Part shown: positions 15,411-21,872 of the stretch, piece by piece
Position numbering within the stretch: position 1 is the stretch's first letter
How the letters are laid out: each line of letters opens with the position of its first letter
From: an uncultured Sphingobacteriaceae bacterium
GTDB taxonomy: Bacteria; Bacteroidota; Bacteroidia; Sphingobacteriales; Sphingobacteriaceae
Length of the DNA: 27,403 nt
Assembly: GCA_946480915.1 (NCBI GenBank)
Contig: CAMLLO010000050.1
Span: 1-27,403, forward strand
Direction of reading: 5' to 3'
Made by a program: the position numbers and the translations under genes
Notes under the pieces: generated by a model
Told to the model about the DNA's origin: nothing
Seen by the model: the letters and a program-made list of their open reading frames with translations, nothing else
The model's database searches: none

Positions 15411-16028
15411 GTGATATTCTGCCAATCTTCTTTCTGGCAACTCGTTTGGGAGCAGCTTTTACAAACTTCAGCACTCGAATGGTTTGGCACCATTACTGGT
15501 TTTTTCTGTGTCTATTTAGCTGCAAGGCAAAATATTTTGAACTGGCCTGTGGCACTATTAAGCATACTCGCTTATCTGGCTCTATTTTATCAGTACAAGC
15601 TTTACGGCGATGCTACTTTGCAATTCTATTTTTTCTGTACTAGCATATATGGATGGTATTACTGGTCAAAGCCTCGAGAAGGTAATCAACAAACGATCGT
15701 TTCTCTACGCAGGCATGAATACGCGATTCTAATAATCTTAAATGTTATACTTTCCTTTACTCTTGGTATTTTTCTTGATAGGTTTACCGATACAGATGTG
15801 CCTTATATTGATGGTGCATGCACTGCAATAAGTTTTGTGGCTCAAATATTAATGACCAGGAAAGTTTTGCAAAGCTGGCTATTATGGATTATTGTAGATA
15901 TCTGTTATGTGCCTCTTTATTTATATAAGAATTTAGCCTTAACAGCAGTTTTGTACACATTATATCTTGTGCTGGCAACTATGGGCTATCTTGACTGGCG
16001 ACGTACATGGAAACAAGCAACTCAATAA
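15411..16028 (+). CDS. pnuC: Nicotinamide riboside transporter PnuC
   Basis: This 205-residue membrane protein has about seven hydrophobic helices. The family signature is clear: LEWFGTITGFFCVYLAARQNILNWPVALLS, then YQYKLYGDATLQFYFFCTSIYGWYYW with the aromatic substrate channel, YIDGACTAISFVAQILMTRKVLQSWLLWIIVDI and a basic C terminus. PnuC proteins move nicotinamide riboside by facilitated diffusion, driven by phosphorylation inside. The start is GTG at 15411; the preceding in-frame stop is at 15399-15401 and no ATG is available. It overlaps the next gene, a ribosylnicotinamide kinase-like protein, by 22 bases, which fits the transport-and-trap model and argues for nicotinamide riboside as substrate. 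Confidence 0.94.
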   Translation: MIFCQSSFWQLVWEQLLQTSALEWFGTITGFFCVYLAARQNILNWPVALLSILAYLALFYQYKLYGDATLQFYFFCTSIYGWYYWSKPREGNQQTIVSLRRHEYAILIILNVILSFTLGIFLDRFTDTDVPYIDGACTAISFVAQILMTRKVLQSWLLWIIVDICYVPLYLYKNLALTAVLYTLYLVLATMGYLDWRRTWKQATQ

Positions 16029-16546
16029 CAAAAATAGCTATTGTCGGGCCGGAGTCAACCGGCAAGTCAACACTGTCTCATCAACTTGCCCAACACTACA
16101 AAACCGTTTGGGTTCCTGAATATGCAAGGGAGTATTGTGAAAAACTATCAGAGCCGTGTACTTGGGATGATGAGATTGCTATGTTTAAAGGACAGCTTGA
16201 GCTGGAGAATAGGTTAATCTCTAAAGCAAAAAACCTGTTAATTTGTGATACGACAGTCATCACTGTAAAAGTCTGGAGTGATTATATGTTTGGTAAATCT
16301 CCGCAAGACGTTCTTGATGAAATTTCTCGTCGCCCATATAATTTATACTTATTAATGGACATAGACTTGCCCTGGCGAGATGATCCACTCCGGGACTTTC
16401 CGCACATGCGAGAATACTTCATGAAGGTTTGGCATGATGAACTAAAGGCCTTGGGCGCTAATTATATAACCATTTCAGGTACAGATAATACCCGATTTGA
16501 AAATGCAGTGCGGGTTATTGATGAATATCTATTGAGAATCAAATGA
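16007..16546 (+). CDS. NadR-like ribosylnicotinamide kinase (kinase domain only)
   Basis: This 179-residue P-loop protein has Walker A GPESTGKST (14-22), then VWVPEYAREYCE and a CDTTVITVKVW segment, and the lid-like DLPWRDDPLRDFP. This is the kinase domain of NadR (AAA_28 type), which phosphorylates nicotinamide riboside to NMN. The E. coli NadR also has a repressor and an NMN adenylyltransferase domain; both are missing here, so another enzyme must finish NAD. The ATG at 16007 lies inside pnuC (22-base overlap), indicating tight co-translation with the transporter. Trapping of the imported riboside as NMN is the probable role. Kinase activity is inferred from family and context. Confidence 0.9.
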   Translation: METSNSITKIAIVGPESTGKSTLSHQLAQHYKTVWVPEYAREYCEKLSEPCTWDDEIAMFKGQLELENRLISKAKNLLICDTTVITVKVWSDYMFGKSPQDVLDEISRRPYNLYLLMDIDLPWRDDPLRDFPHMREYFMKVWHDELKALGANYITISGTDNTRFENAVRVIDEYLLRIK

Positions 16547-16886
16547 AATGTAGGTAAATGGATCTTTTTATACGAAAAAGAAATGCTTTATCGCTTGATT
16601 TGTGTCTTTTAACAAAAATTAACACCTGGATATGCATATTTAGCGTATGTTTGTGTGTTAGCAGAGAATACCAGTAAATGTTATTCTGCGTTGTAACATT
16701 CACATTAAATGATGTCTAACATTAAAGAAAACACCTGAGTGTTTTGATCGAAAAGTGTGATGCAGGTTGTTTTTTAATTAATCGACTTAGTTCTCTAGGT
16801 ATACATACGTTCTTTTTAAATTAATGATTAAAAAAACCTTCCACTATTTGGGAGGTTTTTTTGTTTATTCGCAAATATTTTAAATT
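16547..16886 (+). other. 340-base non-coding region before terC
   Basis: I see no gene here. Going rightward it holds TATGTTTG (16646-16653, a possible -7 box), a stem GCAG-GAATA/TATTCTGC (16661-16689), two copies of TAACATT (16693 and 16718), the hairpin AAAACAC-CTGA-GTGTTTT (16728-16745) and a terminator (16830-16862) just 24 bases before the terC start. It could be a regulated terC leader or a separate small RNA. I do not see the conserved core of the yybP-ykoY manganese riboswitch. Confidence 0.4.
16830..16862 (+). terminator. Terminator or attenuator hairpin upstream of terC
   Basis: Seven A residues followed by CCTTCC pair with GGGAGG and seven T residues (one G-T pair) around the loop ACTATTT. 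The structure ends 24 bases before the terC ATG, leaving little room for an ordinary promoter between the two. Confidence 0.85.
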
Positions 16887-17675
16887 ATGGAATTGCTCTC
16901 CAATCCGGAAATCTGGATCTCGCTAATAACATTAACCGTACTCGAAATAGTATTAGGAATAGATAACATCATCTTTATTTCGATCCTGTCCGGCAAATTG
17001 CCCGAAAATCAGCAAAAGAAGGGAAGGCAATTAGGGCTGGCCTTAGCTATGATAACCCGCGTTTTATTGTTGCTATCCTTAAATTGGGTAATGAGTTTAA
17101 CCTCAACCTTATTTAATCCCGCCGAGTGGATTGGCATCACCAATGTTGAATTATATGAAAAAATGGCCATATCAGGCCGCGATTTGATTTTGATATCGGG
17201 CGGGCTTTTTCTGATCTATAAAAGCACCAGCGAAATCCATGAGAAACTTGAAGGTGAAGAACATCAGCAAGCCACTGCTAAAGTGCATTCTTTCTCAGGA
17301 GTGATTTTTCAAATACTAATACTAGACGTTGTTTTTTCTCTAGATTCCGTAATTACCGCGGTTGGTATGGCAGACCAGATATTGGTGATGATTGCAGCCG
17401 TCGTAATTGCTGTAATTGTTATGATGTTCTCAGCGGGTGGGATCAGTGGATTCGTAAACAAACACCCGACAGTAAAAATGCTGGCACTTTCATTTCTTTT
17501 GTTAATTGGAGTTTCATTATTGGCTGAAGGATTCGAACAGCATATCCCCAAAGGCTATATTTATTTCGCAATGGCTTTCTCAGTGCTGGTAGAAATGCTG
17601 AACCTAAAAATGAGAGCAAAAGCCAAACCTGTAACTTTACATAACAATCCTGGCAATGCGGATTTTACAGGTTAG
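16887..17675 (+). CDS. TerC-family membrane protein
   Basis: This 262-residue integral membrane protein has about seven helices. Two family hallmarks are present: LEIVLGIDNIIFISILSGKL in the first helix and LILDVVFSLDSVITAVGMADQ in the middle, whose Asp residues in the membrane are thought to bind a metal ion. TerC homologues take part in tellurite resistance and in manganese export for metalation of exported proteins; the exact role here is unknown. The ATG at 16887 opens the first helix. The upstream leader with a terminator suggests transcriptional attenuation. The TAG stop (17673-17675) directly abuts the stop of rlmI on the other strand, with no base between them. Confidence 0.93.
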   Translation: MELLSNPEIWISLITLTVLEIVLGIDNIIFISILSGKLPENQQKKGRQLGLALAMITRVLLLLSLNWVMSLTSTLFNPAEWIGITNVELYEKMAISGRDLILISGGLFLIYKSTSEIHEKLEGEEHQQATAKVHSFSGVIFQILILDVVFSLDSVITAVGMADQILVMIAAVVIAVIVMMFSAGGISGFVNKHPTVKMLALSFLLLIGVSLLAEGFEQHIPKGYIYFAMAFSVLVEMLNLKMRAKAKPVTLHNNPGNADFTG

Positions 17676-18863
17676 TTAAACAACTCTGCAAAGTAAGCCC
17701 TTCAAATATTCACCTTCCGGGAAAGATGCTCTCACGGGGTGATCTTCTGGTTGGCAGAACTGGTAAATAAATTGTATTTCCTTACCTGCATCCAATGCTG
17801 CCCAAGCCAATATTTGTTTTAAGTGGTTAATGTCGACCGCGCCAGAGCAGGAAAATGTAGCTAACAGGCCGCCGCTGTTTAACAGTGACATGCCTATTCT
17901 GTTCAAATCTTTATAAGCTCTCGACGCTTTATCCAAAGCTGAGCGGGTTGGAGCATATTTGGGAGGATCAAGAATTACGATGTCGAACTTCTCATCGCTT
18001 TCGCGGAAGCTTCGCAGCTGCTTATTCACATCAGATTGGATGGCTTGATGTCTGGATTTGTTAAAATTATTTAATTCAATGTTTTTGTTTAGGGTTTCTA
18101 TTGCCAGGGCCGAGCTATCAACGCTGATAACCTCAGCAGCGCCTAAGCTTAAACAGTTTAAGCTAAACCCTCCCGAATAGGAAAAGCAGTCCAGAACGCG
18201 TTTCCCTTTAGAGTGCTCGGCAACGATACGCCTGTTGCTGCGTTGGTCGCAAAAGAAACCGGACTTTTGTCCTTCAGATATATTGATTAAATATTTTATC
18301 CCATTTTCAAGTACTTCCACATACTCAGGCGGCGCAGCACCGGCTAATATGCCATGCGAAGGTTCCAGTCCTTCATGTGCTCTTGCTGAAGCATCACTTC
18401 GGTCAAAAATCCCTTTTGGATTTAGTTGTTTCTGTAATTCATCAAGCAGAATTGGCTTGATGTTCTCGATCCCGGCTGTATGGATTTGAACGGATAGGAA
18501 ATCAGCATATTTATCAACTATCAATCCCGGAAGGTAATCGGCTTCGCTAAAAATAATACGACAAACATTCGTATGTCCAGAATGTAGCAGATCTTCACGC
18601 GCTTTAACTGCTTTTGCAATTCGCTGGCGCCACCATCCTTCATCTAACTCAACCTCTTTCTTCCACTCAAGTAACCGAACGGCAACACGAGACTGGTTAT
18701 TAAAAAAGCCTTTGGCCAGGAAATCGCCGTTAGCATCCGTAACAGAAATAATCTCTCCGTTGATCGGATTTCCTTTCACTGTGTCCAGCGCTCCTGAAAA
18801 TACCCAGGGGTGTAATTGCTTAACTGCTTTTTCTTTTCCCTTTTTTAATCGTGCTTCAGCCAT
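17676..18863 (-). CDS. rlmI: 23S rRNA (cytosine-C5) methyltransferase, RlmI type
   Basis: This 395-residue SAM-dependent enzyme most likely makes m5C1962 in 23S rRNA. An N-terminal PUA domain spans about 1-75 (HPWVFSGAL and GDFLAKGFFN). Then comes the RlmI-type linker with DRSDASARAHEGL and SEGQKSGFFCDQRSNR, and the Rossmann fold: DCFSYSGGFSL (225-235), the acidic VISVDSS, DPPKY (299-303) and the catalytic FSCSG with Cys339. All parts and the length fit. The start is the ATG at 18861-18863, four bases after the minus-strand box TAGATTTG. The gene is divergent from csaA and ends stop to stop with terC; no terminator is visible between the convergent stops. Confidence 0.93.
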   Translation of the reverse strand: MAEARLKKGKEKAVKQLHPWVFSGALDTVKGNPINGEIISVTDANGDFLAKGFFNNQSRVAVRLLEWKKEVELDEGWWRQRIAKAVKAREDLLHSGHTNVCRIIFSEADYLPGLIVDKYADFLSVQIHTAGIENIKPILLDELQKQLNPKGIFDRSDASARAHEGLEPSHGILAGAAPPEYVEVLENGIKYLINISEGQKSGFFCDQRSNRRIVAEHSKGKRVLDCFSYSGGFSLNCLSLGAAEVISVDSSALAIETLNKNIELNNFNKSRHQAIQSDVNKQLRSFRESDEKFDIVILDPPKYAPTRSALDKASRAYKDLNRIGMSLLNSGGLLATFSCSGAVDINHLKQILAWAALDAGKEIQFIYQFCQPEDHPVRASFPEGEYLKGLLCRVV

Positions 18864-18867
18864 GCTG

Positions 18868-18875
18868 CAAATCTA
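18868..18875 (-). promoter_or_regulatory. rlmI: -7 box directly before rlmI
   Basis: The minus strand reads TAGATTTG, then CAGC and the ATG. The four-base gap predicts a transcript starting at the start codon. No TTG is seen at the -33 position. Confidence 0.55.
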
Positions 18876-18944
18876 TAATTTTGCCCGACGTTAACTAGCA
18901 ATTTCCAAATTTTTGACATTTTTCAATAAGGTCGACAAACATGC

Positions 18945-18952
18945 TATTTTTG
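18945..18952 (+). promoter_or_regulatory. csaA: -7 box directly before csaA
   Basis: TATTTTTG ends four bases before the csaA ATG at 18957. This mirrors the rlmI box on the other side of the same 93-base intergenic region. A TTTC sits near the expected -33 position. Confidence 0.55.
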
Positions 18953-18956
18953 CAGT

Positions 18957-19292
18957 ATGGAAGAAATATCCTGGAACGATTTTGAAAAAGTAGAGCTACG
19001 GGTTGGGACCGTTCAGGAGGTGTTAGATTTTCCGGAAGCAAGAAAGCCTGCGTACAAATTAAAAGTTAATTTCGGCCCATTTGGAATAATGTGGAGTAGT
19101 GCTCAAGTGACGAAGCACTATACAAGAGAAGATTTAATAGGGCGGCAAATAATAGGTGTGATCAATTTTCCGGAAAAGCATATTGCGAAGTTTCGATCCG
19201 AATTTCTGGTTACGGGCTTTGCTGACGAGTATGGAGATATAGTTTTGGCAGCTGTTGAACGTCCGGTGCCAAATGGGTCTAAGTTAATTTAA
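18957..19292 (+). CDS. csaA: tRNA-binding domain protein CsaA
   Basis: This 111-residue protein is a free-standing OB-fold tRNA-binding domain of the kind also fused to methionyl- and phenylalanyl-tRNA synthetases. The family sequence is clear: [29 protein letters not shown], then [25 protein letters not shown] and the closing [10 protein letters not shown]. CsaA of Bacillus was described as a secretion-related chaperone and binds tRNA in vitro; its physiological job is unsettled. It acts in the cytosol as a dimer. The ATG at 18957 is the only reasonable start. It is divergent from rlmI, and tadA follows 48 bases downstream, so three tRNA/rRNA-related genes lie side by side. Confidence 0.93.
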   Translation: MEEISWNDFEKVELRVGTVQEVLDFPEARKPAYKLKVNFGPFGIMWSSAQVTKHYTREDLIGRQIIGVINFPEKHIAKFRSEFLVTGFADEYGDIVLAAVERPVPNGSKLI

Positions 19293-19340
19293 TAAATACA
19301 AAGCTTTCTCTAAAAGTTAGGAGGCATAAATTAAAATATA

Positions 19341-19817
19341 ATGCGGTATGTAAGTTTCGATAGCGAGCCAACTGTTGCTCCGGACGATTTCTTTATGAAT
19401 GAAGCTTTAAAGGAAGCTAAACTCGCCTTAAGCATAGATGAAGTTCCTATTGGGGCTGTAATTGTATCAAACGGTAAGATTATCGGGCGTGGCCATAATC
19501 TTACCGAGCGCCTGAATGACGTGACGGCCCATGCAGAAATGCAGGCTTTCACTGCAGCGGCAAATTTCCTTGGCGGGAAATATCTGAAAGATTGCACGCT
19601 TTATGTTACGATAGAGCCCTGTGTTATGTGTGCAGGGGCCTCTTATTGGACTCAAATTAGCCGGATAGTTTATGGTGCTCCGGATACTCAACGCGGCTTT
19701 CGCCGCATCAGCCAATCTATACTGCATCCTAAAACTGAAATCCTGGGAGGAATAAAAGAAATTGAGTGTGGTTCTTTAGTGAAAGAGTTCTTTTTGACTA
19801 AAAGAAATAAAAGTTGA
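19341..19817 (+). CDS. tadA: tRNA-specific adenosine deaminase TadA (A34 to I34)
   Basis: This 158-residue zinc deaminase converts adenosine 34 in tRNA-Arg(ACG) to inosine. The active site is complete: His64-Ala-Glu66 (TAHAEM) with the proton-shuttling Glu, and Cys94 and Cys97 in PCVMCAGA. The VPIGAVIV and RGHNLTER segments are typical of TadA and separate it from guanine or cytosine deaminases, although a general nucleoside deaminase cannot be fully excluded. The ATG at 19341 adds an 18-residue extension before the usual MNEALKEAKLA start (Met19, at 19395); related proteins in this group often carry such an extension, so I keep the longer form with moderate confidence. Confidence 0.9.
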   Translation: MRYVSFDSEPTVAPDDFFMNEALKEAKLALSIDEVPIGAVIVSNGKIIGRGHNLTERLNDVTAHAEMQAFTAAANFLGGKYLKDCTLYVTIEPCVMCAGASYWTQISRIVYGAPDTQRGFRRISQSILHPKTEILGGIKEIECGSLVKEFFLTKRNKS

Positions 19818-19849
19818 CATCCTGCTGAACAATTATTTTAATCATAAGT

Positions 19850-19857
19850 TATATTTG
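19850..19857 (+). promoter_or_regulatory. sodA: -7 box of sodA
   Basis: TATATTTG fits the consensus and lies 37 bases before the sodA ATG. CTG at 19825-19827 is a weak -33 candidate. The predicted leader is about 30 bases and contains no obvious operator. Confidence 0.55.
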
Positions 19858-19894
19858 TGTCTTTGAAATTTTAACCCTTTAAAACGCAAATATT

Positions 19895-20506
19895 ATGGCT
19901 TTTGAATTACCCGCGTTACCTTACGCAAGCGACGCACTTGAACCGCATATCGACAAAGCAACTATGGAAATCCATCATGGAAAACACCATAATGCATACG
20001 TTACAAACCTTAATAATGCTATCGCCGGCTCCGATGCAGAGTCTAAGTCTTTAGAAGAACTTCAAGCTACGATTTCTCAATACCCAATGGCTGTGCGCAA
20101 CAATGGCGGTGGTCATTATAATCATAGCTTATTCTGGACAATCATGGCTCCAAATGCGGGTGGACAGCCAACAGGCGATTTAGCAGATGCGATTAATCAG
20201 GCATTTGGTTCATTCGAAGAGTTTAAAAAGAAATTTAGCGAAGCGGGTGCAACTCGTTTCGGTTCTGGATGGGCTTGGTTAAGTGTTGCTGCTGATGGAA
20301 AATTACAAGTTTCATCAACTCCGAATCAAGATAATCCTTTAATGGATGTTGCTGAAGTTAAGGGAACACCGATACTAGGAATGGACGTTTGGGAGCATGC
20401 ATATTACCTGCATTATCAAAATCGTCGTCCTGATTACATCGCCGCTTTTTTCAACGTAATTGATTGGAATGCTGTAGCAAAACGCTACGCCGCAGCTAAA
20501 AAGTAA
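19895..20506 (+). CDS. sodA: Superoxide dismutase (Mn/Fe family, Mn-like)
   Basis: This 203-residue cytosolic enzyme disproportionates superoxide. The metal ligands are His27 (MEIHHGKHH), His77 ([11 protein letters not shown]), Asp164 and His168 ([12 protein letters not shown]). The gateway glutamine is in the C-terminal half (Gln145 in TPNQDNPLM) and not near position 70, and GGGHYNH is present; both features point to the manganese type, though cambialistic enzymes of Bacteroidota can look alike. No signal peptide is present. The ATG at 19895 is clear. Downstream lie a tiny lipoprotein gene and oxyR on the opposite strand, a sensible oxidative-stress setting, but regulation of sodA by OxyR is only a guess. 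Confidence 0.96.
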   Translation: MAFELPALPYASDALEPHIDKATMEIHHGKHHNAYVTNLNNAIAGSDAESKSLEELQATISQYPMAVRNNGGGHYNHSLFWTIMAPNAGGQPTGDLADAINQAFGSFEEFKKKFSEAGATRFGSGWAWLSVAADGKLQVSSTPNQDNPLMDVAEVKGTPILGMDVWEHAYYLHYQNRRPDYIAAFFNVIDWNAVAKRYAAAKK

Positions 20507-20525
20507 TCTAGATAAAAACCTTTTG

Positions 20526-20564
20526 TTAAAAAGCAGTGTATCTAATAGGTACACTGCTTTTTAA
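20526..20564. terminator. Intrinsic terminator after sodA
   Basis: The perfect 15-base arms TTAAAAAGCAGTGTA (20526-20540) and 20550-20564 enclose the loop TCTAATAGG. It ends 11 bases before the ATG of the small gene, whose promoter must therefore overlap the hairpin or lie before it. Confidence 0.9.
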
Positions 20565-20575
20565 TTTTCGTACTT

Positions 20576-20746
20576 ATGAGAAACTCTGTTGTTTTGACAC
20601 TGGCTTTTTTAACACTGACACTTCTTCCAAGTTGTGAAGTAATTGGAGATATTTTTCAAGCTGGCTTTTATACAGCAATTTTTGTGATAATAGCAATTGT
20701 TGCTATAATAATTTGGATTTTCAGATCCTTCAGAGGTCGGACCTAA
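20576..20746 (+). CDS. 56-residue predicted lipoprotein with one membrane helix
   Basis: This small gene starts at ATG 20576 and stops with TAA at 20744-20746. Residues 1-20 form a lipoprotein signal (hydrophobic TLAFLTLTLLPSC, lipidated Cys20), followed by EVIGDIFQAG and a second hydrophobic helix (FYTAIFVIIAIVAIIIWIF) and a basic RSFRGRT end. The pattern Ser-Cys-Glu-Val-Ile-Gly-x-Ile-Phe-x-Ala-Gly is one I recall from many tiny Bacteroidota proteins, some of them mislabelled phosphatidate cytidylyltransferase; the true function is unknown. It could be co-transcribed with sodA by read-through. Its stop overlaps the oxyR stop on the opposite strand. Confidence 0.75.
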   Translation: MRNSVVLTLAFLTLTLLPSCEVIGDIFQAGFYTAIFVIIAIVAIIIWIFRSFRGRT

Positions 20747-21681
20747 TAGGTAGCTAAAATTTCTTTTTTTCTTTTCTGAAGCATTTCACTTGGAACGACC
20801 GCTAAGATTTCTTTTTCCAATGCCTTTATCACACTTCGTTTCAGAAAATTTCTATGTGTAACAATACTTATCTCCCTTACGGGGACCGGTGCAGCAAAGT
20901 TTCTAACTCGGCTTAATTGTTCTTCAGATAAATCTGTTAAGCTTAGCTCCGGTAAAATGGTGATTCCGCTATTTAGGTCGACCATTCGCTTCAGCGTTTC
21001 TATACTTCCTGTATTGTACTCAAACTGTTTATTGCTTCCGCCTGCTTTCTTTCTCTGACAAATATTTAGTACCTGATTTCGCATACAATGTCCCTCATTG
21101 AGTAACCATAGCTCATCGAAGTTTATGTCCTTGTACCCAATTTCCGTTTTATCAATTAACGGGCTGGCTGTCGAAAGGTATACCACAAAGCTTTCATAAA
21201 ACAAGGGAATTTCGTGTAAACTATTTTCTTCCAGAGGAGTTGCCAGAATTCCGCAATCTAATAGTCCTACCTTGAGATTTTGAATGATTTGCTCTGTAGT
21301 ATATTCCCAAATCATTAATTGAACTTTCGGATAGTTCCTGGTAAAGTTTGGTATAATTTGGGGTAGCAGGTAAGGAGCAACCGTCGGGATAACCCCCACT
21401 TTTAGTTCTCCCGAAAGCTCATTATTGAACACTTTAATTTGTTCTTTCAATTGCAAGCTTTCATGCAAGATCAAGCGGGCTTGAGCAATAACTTGCTGTC
21501 CAAGCTCTGTCGGAACCACCGGATGTCTGCTGCGGTCAAATAGCTTTACACCTAAGTTTTCTTCGAGTTTTTGTATTTGCATACTCAAAGTCGGTTGCGT
21601 TACAAAGCATTTCTCTGCTGCGGTAACGAAGTTTCGATAAGTGTCAACTGCTACTATGTATTCGAGCTGTACAAGTGTCAT
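20743..21681 (-). CDS. oxyR: OxyR-type LysR hydrogen-peroxide sensor and regulator
   Basis: This 312-residue LysR regulator has an N-terminal winged helix-turn-helix (TLVQLEYIVAVDTYRNFVTAAEKCFVTQPTLSMQ within 2-34) and a periplasmic-binding-like sensor domain. With the ATG at 21681 the redox cysteines fall at 199 and 208 in EGHCMRNQVLNIC, the same numbers and spacing as E. coli OxyR, so it should form the peroxide-induced disulfide. The frame is open to a TTG at 21711, but that would add ten residues and include the -7 box TATCTTTG (21698-21705), so I reject it. It lies tail to tail with the small lipoprotein gene and close to sodA; catalase or peroxidase targets are not in the window. Confidence 0.94.
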   Translation of the reverse strand: MTLVQLEYIVAVDTYRNFVTAAEKCFVTQPTLSMQIQKLEENLGVKLFDRSRHPVVPTELGQQVIAQARLILHESLQLKEQIKVFNNELSGELKVGVIPTVAPYLLPQIIPNFTRNYPKVQLMIWEYTTEQIIQNLKVGLLDCGILATPLEENSLHEIPLFYESFVVYLSTASPLIDKTEIGYKDINFDELWLLNEGHCMRNQVLNICQRKKAGGSNKQFEYNTGSIETLKRMVDLNSGITILPELSLTDLSEEQLSRVRNFAAPVPVREISIVTHRNFLKRSVIKALEKEILAVVPSEMLQKRKKEILATY

Positions 21682-21697
21682 ATAGTTTACTTCTATG

Positions 21698-21705
21698 CAA
21701 AGATA
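21698..21705 (-). promoter_or_regulatory. oxyR: -7 box of oxyR
   Basis: The minus strand reads TATCTTTG 16 bases before the chosen ATG. This supports the shorter start, because the longer frame would run through the promoter. Confidence 0.6.
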
Positions 21706-21832
21706 GGGCAAGATCGATTTTTATTATAAGCCTTTCTGATAGATGTTTAGAAGGATCAAATGGCTCGGAAAGGACTTTACCTGGTTGCAGTCAGGCTTGA
21801 GATGAACAGTTGAGGTTGGGATCTTATACTAT

Positions 21833-21871
21833 TTAACTAAAAAGAGGCGAACATCGCCTCTTTTTAGTTAA
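21833..21871. terminator. Intrinsic terminator of glmS
   Basis: The 18-base arms TTAACTAAAAAGAGGCGA (21833-21850) and 21854-21871 are perfect, with the loop ACA. Read on the minus strand, the structure begins one base after the glmS TAA (21873-21875). Confidence 0.92.
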
Positions 21872-21872
21872 C

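Noticed and set aside
16547..16886. yybP-ykoY manganese riboswitch before terC
   Set aside because: The position is right, but I cannot find the conserved loops of this motif; only generic hairpins are visible.
21682..21711. TTG start of OxyR at 21711
   Set aside because: It includes the promoter box and shifts the redox cysteines away from positions 199 and 208.
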